DNA of 34,619 nt from Bacillota bacterium (GTDB lineage Bacteria; Bacillota; Desulfitobacteriia; Desulfitobacteriales; Desulfitobacteriaceae): contig JAJZPA010000012.1 in assembly GCA_021811425.1 (NCBI GenBank), positions 1-34,619 on the forward strand, given 5' to 3'. Of the stretch, positions 15,814 to 23,707 are shown in pieces (within the stretch, counting starts at the first letter, position 1; every line of letters begins with the position of its first letter). The position numbers and the translations under genes were made by a program. The notes beneath the pieces were generated by a model that saw only the letters and a list, made by a program, of their open reading frames with translations, was not told the DNA's origin and made no database searches.

Positions 15814-17214
15814 TCACGCTTGAGTCACTCCCGTGACTTCAGCCGTCCAAGCATCGAGAGCCACAAGATCATTGGGGCCAACTTCAGAAAGCGACGTCTT
15901 CCCCAAAGCCCGGATCGCTTCCTGCATTTCCAGAACCATTGCATTTAAGACATAGGTTACACTCTGAGCCGCCAGGTTAATATCCAGGCGGTTTTTATAT
16001 TTGGAATCATAGTCCACCAGCCGGGTCAAAGGCTCCCAAGGCATCACCTTTTCAATCTGTTTATGCACAAGGGCAAAAAGCGGCACGGTTCCGAGATAGA
16101 CGGCGTCCGCTCCTAATGCCAAGGCCTTCAGGCATTCGCCAGGTGTGAAATACCCCCCGGCGGTAATGAGGCTAACTTCGTTTTTCACCCCCTGGTCTTT
16201 CAAGTAGTGCACCGCGCGCACGAGAGCCTGAAGAGTGGGCAAGCCAAAATCATCTTCGATCGTCGGCGAAGACCCATCGGTTCCACCCTGTGCTCCATCC
16301 AGGACGATCACATCAAAGCCGGCCTCCAAAGCGACCGCTAAGTCTGCTTCCAAGCGTCCCCCAGACATGATCTTGAGGGCAATGGGCCTTCCTGGCACTT
16401 CTTGCTGCAGATCAGAGACATATCTCGGCCAATCCCAAGGAGACTTAATCCCCGGCGTAACAGCCGCGCTTTTTACCGTTTCCACCGGCGACACTTTCAT
16501 CAGCTTCTGAGCCCGGCCTTTGATCGCTGCGGGTTCGAGAACGTGCATGCCGATACGGGCCCCCTGGCCCATTTGCACTTCGATCATGTCCGCTACCGCC
16601 AAAGCCTGGGGCTCGCGTCCCCATGAGCTGCGGCCGATCTGCCAAATGTACTTGCCTGCCGCCTGTCGTTCTTCGGGTAAAAAGGGCCCTTCTCCTGAAT
16701 TAATCGCCGTCCCAACCTTGCGGGCAGCCTGGGCCAAAGCTTTTCTTGCTTCTTCGCTCAAAGCGACACCGTATCCCATGCCCGATATGATCAGGGGAAT
16801 CGGAAGTTGCAGCGGCTTTTCGGCCTTCGGGCCCAAGGTCACGGACATGTTAACCGGGACATTCCCTTCGATCGGAAGCCTCGCCATCTGGGCTGGGACA
16901 AACATAAGTCCATCGAACCCAAGGTACTTTTTCGCAGATCCTAAAGGCCGTTTGATTATTTTTCCTTCTTCAGCTCTCAGACTGATTTCGAGAATGTTTT
17001 GCCAAGATGTCCGCTTCACGGCACTCCAGAGTTCCATTATATTCTCTGAAAACTCATCAGAAAGGAGCCTGTTGAGCACCAGGCCGAATATTCGCTGAAC
17101 CCCTGTGCGAAAAAGCCGTCGGCCGATGAAGACAAAGAGAAGGATGAACGTCATCCCTCCCACTAAAACCCCGCCCACTGCAGCTAAGGCGACAAACAAA
17201 ATCGTAGTGGTCAA
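15814..17214 (-). CDS. Membrane-anchored FMN-binding glutamate synthase family protein
   Basis: Carries the FMN/TIM-barrel synthase domain of GltB (IISGMGYGVALSEEARKAL, GEGPFLPEE, LDGAQGGTDGSSP, LITAGGYFTPGECLKALALGADAVYLGT), but lacks the glutamine amidotransferase domain and the C-terminal beta-helix. The cysteine cluster that follows ADAV.LGT in real glutamate synthases is replaced by VPLFALVHKQIEK; only one Cys is left in the whole chain, so no iron-sulfur cluster can be bound in the normal way. An N-terminal hydrophobic helix (TTTILFVALAAVGGVLVGGMT) suggests a membrane anchor. I chose the TTG at 17214, preceded by GGGGG at about six bases; the frame is open 41 codons further up to 17337 but without a ribosome site. 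Substrate and partners are unknown. It lies between amtB and an acyl-CoA dehydrogenase on the same strand. Confidence 0.82.
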   Translation of the reverse strand: MTTTILFVALAAVGGVLVGGMTFILLFVFIGRRLFRTGVQRIFGLVLNRLLSDEFSENIMELWSAVKRTSWQNILEISLRAEEGKIIKRPLGSAKKYLGFDGLMFVPAQMARLPIEGNVPVNMSVTLGPKAEKPLQLPIPLIISGMGYGVALSEEARKALAQAARKVGTAINSGEGPFLPEERQAAGKYIWQIGRSSWGREPQALAVADMIEVQMGQGARIGMHVLEPAAIKGRAQKLMKVSPVETVKSAAVTPGIKSPWDWPRYVSDLQQEVPGRPIALKIMSGGRLEADLAVALEAGFDVIVLDGAQGGTDGSSPTIEDDFGLPTLQALVRAVHYLKDQGVKNEVSLITAGGYFTPGECLKALALGADAVYLGTVPLFALVHKQIEKVMPWEPLTRLVDYDSKYKNRLDINLAAQSVTYVLNAMVLEMQEAIRALGKTSLSEVGPNDLVALDAWTAEVTGVTQA

Positions 17215-17397
17215 ATCAATCCCCCGCACGCGGCCGATACAAACCAGCCCTAAAGTTGCATTGGCGTTAGTCTGCGTGGAGTTCGGCCTGAATATGCGGG
17301 TTTCACACGACAACTTAAGCGAAAAGCTTAGCCGCATGCCCCCGGCTTCAGCCAGGCTTTAGTCATCGGGAGAGTCAGTGTGGCTATAAGCAAGGGC

Positions 17398-18537
17398 TTA
17401 TCCCCTTAAATGCTTGGCAATCACCAGGCGCTGGATCTGGTTCGTCCCTTCATAAATCTGGGTAATCTTGGCATCCCGCATGAAGCGTTCCACTTTGAAT
17501 TCCTTGCTGTAACCGTACCCGCCAAAAATCTGGACTGCGTCGGTCGTCACTTTAACCGCCGTATCGCTGGCAAACATCTTCGCCATCGAGGCCTCCTTGG
17601 CGTAAGACAGCCCGGCCATGCGCCGAGAAGCCGCTTGATACACCAAAAGCCGCGCAGCCTCAATTTGGGTCGCCATATCCGCCAGCATAAACTGAATCCC
17701 TTGAAAGTTCCCAATGACCTGTTTGAATTGAACCCGCTCTCCGGAGTAAGCAAGAGCCTCATCAAAAGCAGCCTGGGCAATCCCCAAAGCCTGGGCCCCG
17801 ATGCCGATCCTGCCTCCATCCAAGAGGGACATGGCCACCTTAAACCCTTCGCCCTCTGCCCCGAGCCGATTTGCGACTGGAACGAGCGCATCCTCAAAAA
17901 CAAGCTCACAGGTCGAGGAACCATTCAAACCCATTTTTTCTTCTTGTTTGCCAACACGGAAACCCGGTGTATCCTTATCCACCAAAAACGCAGTGATCCC
18001 GCGTGCGCCTTGGCCGCGATCCGTGGAGGCCATTACCGTATACACCGAGGCATACCCCGCATTCGTGATAAAACGCTTGCTGCCATTGAGAACATAATGA
18101 TCTCCCTGGCGCACGGCTGTGGTCTGCAGGCTCGACGCATCTGAGCCTGCATTGGCCTCTGTCAACGCAAAAGCGCCAATAAATTCCCCGCTCGCCAACT
18201 TTGGTAGATACTTTCGTTTCTGCTCCTCTGTACCGAAATAGAGAATCGGAAAGCTCCCGACGGATGTATGAACCGCCAGGATGACCGCCGTCGAGGCACA
18301 CCCCCGTGCGATTTCCTCAAGGGTCAGGATGTAAGAGAGAAAATCCGAACCCGCTCCCCCATACTCCTCTGGGATCGGGATCCCCATTAACCCCAGTTCC
18401 CCCATCTTGCGTATCAATTCCCAAGGAAACTCATGGGTCGCATCCGTAATCACCGCCTGCGGGATCACTTTGTCCTCCACAAAATCCCGCACCATCTTGC
18501 GCATCATCTGTTGATCCTCATTCAACGCAAAATCCAA
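17398..18537 (-). CDS. Acyl-CoA dehydrogenase, short-chain (butyryl-CoA type)
   Basis: FAD enzyme of 379 residues that oxidises (or, with Etf, forms) saturated acyl-CoA at C2-C3. Seen: FALTEANAGSDASS for FAD binding, GSKRFITNAGYA, SLLDGGRIGIGAQALG, the QIFGGYGYSKEF segment, and the catalytic Glu in QIYEGTNQIQRLVIA near residue 364. This canonical set contrasts with the second acyl-CoA dehydrogenase at 27866-29011. It lies 20 bases after the thiolase gene, so the two form an operon. Start ATG at 18537 follows GGGGAGGAGAATG. No crotonase, 3-hydroxyacyl-CoA dehydrogenase or Etf gene is next to it; the Etf pair at 26010-27851 could serve it but sits in another operon. Confidence 0.94.
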   Translation of the reverse strand: MDFALNEDQQMMRKMVRDFVEDKVIPQAVITDATHEFPWELIRKMGELGLMGIPIPEEYGGAGSDFLSYILTLEEIARGCASTAVILAVHTSVGSFPILYFGTEEQKRKYLPKLASGEFIGAFALTEANAGSDASSLQTTAVRQGDHYVLNGSKRFITNAGYASVYTVMASTDRGQGARGITAFLVDKDTPGFRVGKQEEKMGLNGSSTCELVFEDALVPVANRLGAEGEGFKVAMSLLDGGRIGIGAQALGIAQAAFDEALAYSGERVQFKQVIGNFQGIQFMLADMATQIEAARLLVYQAASRRMAGLSYAKEASMAKMFASDTAVKVTTDAVQIFGGYGYSKEFKVERFMRDAKITQIYEGTNQIQRLVIAKHLRG

Positions 18538-18557
18538 ATCATTCTCCTCCCCACGTT

Positions 18558-19739
18558 TTAGCGCACCTCGACCATGATCGCATCCCCTTGCGCCGCACCG
18601 CTGCAGATTGCAGCAATCCCCAGACCCCCACCTCGACGCCTAAGTTCATAGATAAGCGTCATGATGATTCGGGCCCCGCTTGCTCCGATCGGGTGCCCGA
18701 GCGCAATCGCCCCACCGTTGACATTCACCCTTTCCGGATCCCAGTGGGCGATCGTCTGGCTGGTTAGGGCCACCGCCGCAAAGGCCTCATTCACTTCCAA
18801 AAGGTCAATATCCTCAATCTTCATGCCCTTTTGCTTTAACAATTTATTGATCGCAAACCCCGGCGTCGTCGCGATATAGGCCGGTTCCCGTGCCACTGTC
18901 GCATGTCCTAAAATCCTGGCCAATGGCTTTTTGCCGAGCCGTATGGCCTTCTCCTCACTCATCAGCACCAAGGCTCCTGCCCCATCATTCACGCCCGGGG
19001 CGTTTCCCGCTGTGACCGTGCCATCTTTGACAAAGATCGGGGGGAGAGCCGCCATCTTCTCTAGGCTCGTGTCCGCTCGGGGACCTTCATCCACCGCGAA
19101 TACCTTGGTTTGGCCTTTTTTTGGAGGGATATCGATCGGTGCGATTTCCTCCTCAAACCGACCTTCGCGAATGGCCGCCAGGGCGAGGGTTTGCGAACGG
19201 AAAGCAAACTCATCCTGGGCTTCCCGGCTGATGCCATATTCTTTGGCCACCGTCGAACCATGGACGGCCATGTGCACATTGTGGAAAGCACACCACAACC
19301 CATCGTGCACCATGAGATCAATCACACTGTCATTGCCCATACGGTAGCCAAAGCGGGCCTTTTTCAAGACATAGGGCGCATTGGACATGCTCTCCATTCC
19401 TCCGGCCACGATCACCTCCGCGTCCCCGGCTCGGATGATGGTCTCAGCCAACGTCACCGCCCGCAGTCCCGAGGCACATACCTTATTGATCGTCTCCGAA
19501 GTCACTTCCTGGGGAAGCCCCGCCTTAATGCTCGCCTGCCGGGATGGAATCTGCCCCGCTCCTCCCTGGAGCACCATCCCCATTAGGACATTATCCACCA
19601 TATCCCCGGATATCTCCGCCCGCTTGAGAGCCTCGCGAATCACATGCGCCCCCAAATCCACTGCCGGCAAATCCTTAAGACCTCCGCCAAGCACCCCAAA
19701 CGGCGTGCGCGCTGCACTGACAATCACCGCTGTGGTCAT
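18558..19739 (-). CDS. Acetyl-CoA acetyltransferase (thiolase)
   Basis: Joins two acetyl-CoA or cleaves 3-ketoacyl-CoA in the cytoplasm. The nucleophile Cys is in [11 protein letters not shown] (about residue 88), the catalytic His in [11 protein letters not shown] and the second Cys in [12 protein letters not shown], where the usual CIGGGQG is altered to CSGAAQG. Length is 393 residues. I use the ATG at 19739 because GGGAGGG sits eight bases before it; a TTG 24 bases further upstream would overlap that ribosome site. It is first in an operon with the acyl-CoA dehydrogenase. The IS200/IS605 right end and its predicted omegaRNA lie only about 60 bases upstream, so transcription from the element may reach this gene. 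No native promoter was recognised in the remaining gap. Confidence 0.94.
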   Translation of the reverse strand: MTTAVIVSAARTPFGVLGGGLKDLPAVDLGAHVIREALKRAEISGDMVDNVLMGMVLQGGAGQIPSRQASIKAGLPQEVTSETINKVCASGLRAVTLAETIIRAGDAEVIVAGGMESMSNAPYVLKKARFGYRMGNDSVIDLMVHDGLWCAFHNVHMAVHGSTVAKEYGISREAQDEFAFRSQTLALAAIREGRFEEEIAPIDIPPKKGQTKVFAVDEGPRADTSLEKMAALPPIFVKDGTVTAGNAPGVNDGAGALVLMSEEKAIRLGKKPLARILGHATVAREPAYIATTPGFAINKLLKQKGMKIEDIDLLEVNEAFAAVALTSQTIAHWDPERVNVNGGAIALGHPIGASGARIIMTLIYELRRRGGGLGIAAICSGAAQGDAIMVEVR

Positions 19740-19800
19740 ATACTCATCCCTCCCTTTCCTCAACCAGCGATTAGATTAACATGGTAAATTATTCTCCTTT

Positions 19801-20047
19801 TTGAACTTCTCCACGACTGAAGTCGCGGGATTCATCCGGCCCTTTATGCGAATATTAAGGGCCGGACCGAAACCCCATCCGCTTCATTGATTCCTGTTTC
19901 ATCGTCCTCAGCCCCCCTTACGGGATAGGTCTTACAAAGACTCCTCCAGGCTATCCCCGCAGTCCCTGCGGTTAAGAGGTCAGGGGACACACCTCCTCAT
20001 TAAGAAAACTCTGGAGTGGCTCGGAGGAATGTCCCCATTGGACATCC
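19801..20047 (-). ncRNA. Predicted omegaRNA (reRNA) and right end of the IS200/IS605 element
   Basis: The non-coding stretch downstream of tnpB contains a perfect 10-bp hairpin TCCGGCCCTT / AAGGGCCGGA at 19835-19866 and a terminal hairpin CGACT-TC-AGTCG at 19813-19826, then ends in GAAGTTCAA. TnpB proteins use an RNA from exactly this region, with the guide read from the flanking host DNA. The guide would begin at base 19800 (AAAGGAGAATAATTTACC, minus strand). The 5' limit of the RNA, which may overlap the tnpB 3' end, is not determined. Confidence 0.65.
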
Positions 20048-21166
20048 TTAACCTGCCAATATCCGCAGACCTTCATTGAGAATATTGATGGCGGCGTTCT
20101 CATCGCGGTCATGAACCGTTCGGCAGACGGGACACTGCCATGAGCGTACATCGAGTGTCAGCATAGGCACGGTATGTCCGCAGACGTGGCATGTCTTAGT
20201 GGATGGATAAAACCGACCGACCGTTACCACCACCCGTCCGTACCAGCGGGCCTTGTAATCCAGCATCGCGTGCAGCATTCCCCATCCGGCATCCTGAATG
20301 GATTTGGCCAACTTTCTGTTTCTGATTAAGTTCTTCACCGATAGATCCTCAATGCACACCACTTGGTTTTCGCGGATGAGCTTTGAGGAAAACTTGTGCA
20401 GCAAATCTTTGCGCTGATTGGCTACCTTTTCATGCTGGCGGGCTACTTTTAACCGTGCCTTTTCCTGATTCTTGCTCCCGTTCTCTTTGCGAGCATAGGC
20501 TCTCTGGAGCCTGATGAGCTTCTGTTCCGCTTTCCGGTAATGCCTGGGGTTTAGAATATGCTCGCCGGTTGAGAGAACGCCCAAGTCCTTGATCCCCAAA
20601 TCCACACCGATTGCGGTCCCCACAGACGGTAAGAGTTCAACCTCCGTTTTACAGACCACGGACACATAATACTCACCACTGGCTGTGCGGCGAACGGTGG
20701 CGTTTAGAATCTTTTCCGGAAACTTCTTCAGCAACTTATCAGTACGGAATTCCACCCAGCCCAGTTTCGGCACTTTGATCGTCCGACACTCCAGATTCAC
20801 GGCAATATTGCCATGCGTGAAGTTCGTCCTGTACGACTGTTTCTTGCCGTGCTTTTTCTTGAAGCGCGGAAAACGGGCGCGACCCTGAAAAAAATTCGCA
20901 TAGGCTTTGTCCAGATCTCTGAGGCTGTTCTGTAAAGCAAACTTATCGACCTCCTGTAACCAGGACGTCTCTTCTTCCTGCTTCATCACGGTCAAACCTG
21001 CGGAACACTGGTTATAGGACAGACTCTTTTTCTCAGCCTTATAAAGTTCCATCCGTGCGGCCAGAAACTTGTTGTAGACATATCGCGCACAACCGATGGT
21101 TTTGTCAATTAAGGTTTTTTGCTCCGCCGTGGGATAAAGCCTTAATCGGTATGCCTTTTCACACAT
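20048..21166 (-). CDS. tnpB: IS605 OrfB / RNA-guided nuclease TnpB
   Basis: A 372-residue TnpB, ancestor type of Cas12. N-terminal helix-turn-helix part (AYRLRLYPTAEQKTLIDKT), then the split RuvC domain: Asp in IGVDLGIKDLG, Glu in VVCIEDLSVKNL, Asp in VHDRDENAAINI. A zinc ribbon (CHVCGH and CPVC) lies between the last two. All three catalytic residues and four cysteines are present and the frame is open, so the nuclease may be functional. Start is the ATG at 21166, preceded by GAGGGGGG, one base after the tnpA stop; an upstream in-frame extension has no support. Known role: cutting the excised donor site to help retain the element. Confidence 0.95.
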   Translation of the reverse strand: MCEKAYRLRLYPTAEQKTLIDKTIGCARYVYNKFLAARMELYKAEKKSLSYNQCSAGLTVMKQEEETSWLQEVDKFALQNSLRDLDKAYANFFQGRARFPRFKKKHGKKQSYRTNFTHGNIAVNLECRTIKVPKLGWVEFRTDKLLKKFPEKILNATVRRTASGEYYVSVVCKTEVELLPSVGTAIGVDLGIKDLGVLSTGEHILNPRHYRKAEQKLIRLQRAYARKENGSKNQEKARLKVARQHEKVANQRKDLLHKFSSKLIRENQVVCIEDLSVKNLIRNRKLAKSIQDAGWGMLHAMLDYKARWYGRVVVTVGRFYPSTKTCHVCGHTVPMLTLDVRSWQCPVCRTVHDRDENAAINILNEGLRILAG

Positions 21167-21167
21167 C

Positions 21168-21478
21168 TTATTCCCCCCTCTCTTTCTGAGATTCAATATA
21201 CTGCCGGACGGCAGTCTCCGAAATTTCACGGACGGATGTTACAAAATAGGACGGATTCCATAAGTGACCGCCCCATAGCCTTTTCTTTAACTCTGGCATC
21301 TCCTTGAACAGCAAGCGAGCCGAATATCCTTTAAGGGTTTTAACGATATCCGGGATAAAATGTTGCGGCGAACAGTCGAGCAGTAAATGCACATGATCAG
21401 GCATTACTTCCATCGTGACAATTTCAAACTTATGTTCGGTGGCAAGTAGACATAACCGCGTCCATGCCTAATTTCCAA
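21168..21478 (-). pseudogene. tnpA: Internally deleted IS200/IS605 transposase TnpA (Y1 HUH)
   Basis: The C-terminal two thirds are clear: HUH motif MPDHVHLLLD, LWGGHLWNPSYF and the nucleophile Tyr in AVRQYIESQ, ending at 21168. Upstream, another frame gives the normal N-terminus (LEIRHGRGYVY from a TTG at 21478, with AGGGGG seven bases before it). The roughly 35-40 codons that should lie between are missing and the two parts are out of frame at about 21445, so this is a deletion plus frameshift rather than a gene start error. An extended -10 promoter TGCTATAAT remains at 21498-21506. Confidence 0.85.
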
Positions 21479-21572
21479 GTTAATTCCCCCTACTCATATT
21501 ATAGCATATGATACGGGAACACGCCGGGAAATTTTGCGTATTTTCAGCTGTTATTTGCGTGTTATATGCAAG

Positions 21573-21614
21573 AGCGCCCAGACTCATAACTGAAGTCGCG
21601 AGTGTGCGGGCGCT
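21573..21614 (-). repeat. Left-end hairpin of the IS200/IS605 element
   Basis: Outer stem AGCGCCC / GGGCGCT and inner ACTC / GAGT around GCGACTTCAGTTAT. The centre CGACTTCAGT is shared with the right-end hairpin (CGACTTCAGTCG), as expected for paired TnpA recognition hairpins. Confidence 0.75.
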
Positions 21615-21618
21615 GTTC

Positions 21619-22020
21619 ATCAATGCTCATAAACTTCTCCGATACCTTGGGTTTCTCTTCCCGATCCGGCACTTCAACTACGGCAATCAACTCATATTTT
21701 CCGTCGGGCAACGGCTTAAACTCCAAAGTTTTAACGTGTTCGGCTTCAAGTTGTAGATGGTTCGGGACATCTACATAAAGAAACGTGTCCTTAAAGTCGA
21801 ATTTTTCCCGTAAGTATCCTCGGAGTTGTTTCGAAATGGCAAGCCTTACCCGGTTCCCGGTAAGCACAGTAAACCCGTCTTTGAGGTATTTGACGTTAAA
21901 ATGATCCTGCTTATACCTGGGAGGCTTTGGGTGTTTCAACAGGCTGCGATCATGGTGCAAGCGGATATCGAGATCCTACATACCGGCAGGATTGGCAAGA
22001 ACCTGGAGATCAAACAGTAA
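21619..22020 (-). pseudogene. Fragment of a different tnpB, cut at the RuvC-I catalytic motif
   Basis: The translation contains PPRYKQDHFNVKYLKDGF, GNRVRLAISKQLRGYL, TFLYVDVPNHLQ, LEFKPLPDGKYELIAVVEV and ends in KFMSID, all typical of the middle of a TnpB lineage unlike the one at 20048. The upstream part has a stop codon (TAG after NPAGM), and the N-terminal third is missing. The frame breaks exactly at the Asp codon of SID, where TTGAT is followed by the left end of the IS. The remaining C-terminal half is not found on the other side of the IS, so a deletion must have gone with or followed the insertion. Confidence 0.8.
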
Positions 22021-22072
22021 CTCCGTTCTTGGCGTTCATGGATCGGCAACCGAACATAAAAATTCAGGACAG

Positions 22073-22339
22073 TTAACTCTTATCTACTATCGAATGATAA
22101 CCGACATCAAGAATTATGATTATATCTTCTCCATCATACCGCCATAGAATCCGTATATCCATATTCACACTGCATTCGAACAAATCCGGAAAGCCTTGGA
22201 CCTTCTTGGTACGAAGGGATGGATGAAAGGGATTTCCCATCATTAACATAAGCTTTCTTGCTACAAGCTTTTGTTCCTGTGCTGTTAATCTTCTGAGATT
22301 TTTCTCAAAACCTCTTGTTGGTTTAATCTTATACTCCAT
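22073..22339 (-). CDS. RelE/ParE-superfamily toxin
   Basis: 88-residue basic protein with the RelE-like layout: FEKNLRRLTAQEQKLVARKLMLMM helix pair, then LFECSVNMDIRILWRYDGEDIIIILDVGYHS, where Arg and the C-terminal GYHS are typical of YafQ/RelE mRNA interferases. It would cleave ribosome-bound mRNA or act on gyrase; the subgroup cannot be fixed by eye. ATG at 22339 overlaps the antitoxin stop by 11 bases, so translation is coupled. An upstream in-frame TTG directly precedes this ATG. Confidence 0.82.
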   Translation of the reverse strand: MEYKIKPTRGFEKNLRRLTAQEQKLVARKLMLMMGNPFHPSLRTKKVQGFPDLFECSVNMDIRILWRYDGEDIIIILDVGYHSIVDKS

Positions 22340-22595
22340 CAATGTCTATTCCCATATCGCCAAACATTTTGGAAACATCATCATAAACCTTAAGATTAGG
22401 GTATTCAACCTCAACTTCTTTAATGAGTCTGGCAACCCTTTCCATCTCTGCTTTAGGATAGACCACCACAGGGCAAAGAAAAATTCCCCCATCTTTTTCT
22501 ATGATTTCAAACTTATCTCCTTCTGCCGCGCCTATTCTTTTTAATATTTCGGCAGGAATGGTGATTTGAGAGCGGGAACGAAGCTCTACAAGCAT
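22329..22595 (-). CDS. AbrB/MazE-type antitoxin
   Basis: 88-residue protein with an N-terminal SpoVT-AbrB swapped-hairpin domain (VELRSRSQITIPAEILKRIGAAEGDKFEI) that binds DNA, and an acidic C-terminal tail (about 50-88) expected to neutralise the toxin. ATG at 22595 follows AGAGGG; a TTG nine bases upstream would overlap the ribosome site. It has its own promoter and precedes the toxin, the usual toxin-antitoxin order. Pairing an AbrB-fold antitoxin with a RelE-fold toxin is less common than the RelB or HTH pairs. Confidence 0.85.
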   Translation of the reverse strand: MLVELRSRSQITIPAEILKRIGAAEGDKFEIIEKDGGIFLCPVVVYPKAEMERVARLIKEVEVEYPNLKVYDDVSKMFGDMGIDIDGV

Positions 22596-22636
22596 TGTAT
22601 GCAACCCTCTTTCTGAAATTCGTATTTTCTGATATT

Positions 22637-22666
22637 ATTCTACTCCATACCAATGATGTTTGTCAA
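22637..22666 (-). promoter_or_regulatory. Sigma-A promoter of the toxin-antitoxin pair
   Basis: TTGACA and TAGAAT separated by 18 bases, 42 bases upstream of the antitoxin ATG. Two TCAGAAA direct repeats lie between promoter and gene and could be AbrB-type operator half sites. Confidence 0.72.
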
Positions 22667-22716
22667 CTTTGAACATGGGTCAGCCGCAACATTGCTTGGC
22701 ACCGATAGAACAACAC

Positions 22717-22751
22717 AAGAAAAAGACGGTTACCTGAAATAAGGATAACCG
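22717..22751 (-). terminator. Rho-independent terminator of the cobalt transport operon
   Basis: On the minus strand CGGTTATCC / GGTAACCG (one bulged T) with an 8-base loop is followed by TCTTTTTC. It lies 38 bases past the cbiO stop. Confidence 0.85.
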
Positions 22752-22788
22752 CCGGGAATATTTTATCACCAGAACTAGACCTATATTC

Positions 22789-23679
22789 TCATGGCAAGAC
22801 ACGAAGAACCGTCCCCGTTGTCCCCGCCGTTATCTTGCCTTTATCATGCCCCCCTAGACTTGCAAACAGTGCTTCTTTCGACCGTGGCAAAGGCGCGTCC
22901 GGCCTCAGCCAGTCCCTGCGCATCAATTCCCCATGCATTTCCACCAACCACGGTAAGGCTAGATCAGCGGCTATGATCGAATCAGGGTGCCGGAATACTT
23001 CCGTGGGAACGCCCGAGGCCACAATCTGCCCATGGTTCATGATCAAGATGTTATCCGCCCAAGCATAGGCTATATCCACATCATGGGTCGAAATGATAAT
23101 GGTTCGTCCAGCCGCAGCCAGGTGATCCAACAACTGCATAAACTCGCGAGCATGCCGGGGATCCAACCAGGCTGTCGGTTCATCAAAGATAATCACTTCC
23201 GGCATCATGGCCAAAATGTCGGCAATCGCCACCCTCTTTTTTTGCCCAAAGCTCAACATGTGGGTTGGCTTGTCCGCTAAATCTTCAATTTCCGTCTCGG
23301 ACATGGCCTTCAAGACCCGTTCTTTCACTTCACGCTTCTCCAGTCCAAGGTTAAGCGGGCCAAACGAGATCTCCTGCAAAACACTGGCTGAGAAAAGTTG
23401 ACTGTCCGGATCCTGGAACACAATCCCCACTCTTGTCCGCAATTCCCGCAGCCCGGCGGCGTTATATACCACCTCTCGTCCATCGTAGCGGATTTTCCCG
23501 CCCGCCGGACGCAGAATCCCGTTGAGATGCAGGAACAGCGTCGATTTACCGGCCCCGTTGGATCCGAGGATAGCCACCTTTTGCCCTTTAGCCACAGCCA
23601 TATCGATTTTCCTTAAGGCCTGGGTGCCATCCGGATAGACGTACTCGACCGCTTCAGTTTCCAAAATAAACGCTGCCAA
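22789..23679 (-). CDS. cbiO: Cobalt ECF transporter ATPase CbiO
   Basis: ATP-binding subunit (296 aa) of the CbiMNQO cobalt importer, on the cytoplasmic face. Walker A GSNGAGKST, Q-loop VFQDPDSQLF, signature LSFGQKKRVAIA, Walker B VIIFDEPTAWLDP (Trp in place of the usual Gly before LDP) and H-loop STHDVDIAY. The start is a TTG at 23679 with GGGAGG nine bases upstream. It is last in cbiM-N-Q-O, 28 bases after cbiQ. The last residues (about TTGTVLRVLP) are encoded by a copy of the dispersed GGGGACGGTTCTTCGTGTC repeat at 22798-22825, so the natural C-terminus was probably replaced or extended by a repeat insertion. Confidence 0.96.
   Translation of the reverse strand: MAAFILETEAVEYVYPDGTQALRKIDMAVAKGQKVAILGSNGAGKSTLFLHLNGILRPAGGKIRYDGREVVYNAAGLRELRTRVGIVFQDPDSQLFSASVLQEISFGPLNLGLEKREVKERVLKAMSETEIEDLADKPTHMLSFGQKKRVAIADILAMMPEVIIFDEPTAWLDPRHAREFMQLLDHLAAAGRTIIISTHDVDIAYAWADNILIMNHGQIVASGVPTEVFRHPDSIIAADLALPWLVEMHGELMRRDWLRPDAPLPRSKEALFASLGGHDKGKITAGTTGTVLRVLP
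22798..22825. repeat. Dispersed short repeat, copy B, inside the cbiO 3' end
   Basis: Minus strand GGGGACGGTTCTTCGTGTC. It matches copy A at 3650-3682 in 16 or more of 19 positions and copy C at 10943-10966 less closely. It supplies codons for the CbiO C-terminal tail. Confidence 0.6.
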
Positions 23680-23707
23680 CGGATAGTCCTCCCTCTAGTG
23701 CACTTGT

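Larger units (their letters stand above)
19801..21618 (-). mobile_element. IS200/IS605-family insertion sequence
   Basis: About 1.8 kb with left-end hairpin, tnpA remnant, intact tnpB, omegaRNA region and right-end hairpin, all in the order and orientation of the family. The left boundary follows TTGAT (21619-21623), the kind of pentamer used as target by ISDra2-like elements; the right boundary is placed after TTCAA. Such elements make no target duplication. With tnpA deleted internally it should not move without help from another TnpA. Confidence 0.8.

Noticed and set aside
21573-21614. attC or CRISPR-like repeat at the left-end hairpin
   Set aside because: Single copy, and the core CGACTTCAGT is shared with the right end of the IS, so it is explained by the insertion sequence.
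22699-22715. TTGGCAC on the plus strand as a further sigma-54 promoter
   Set aside because: No TTGC follows at the required distance and no plus-strand gene lies downstream.
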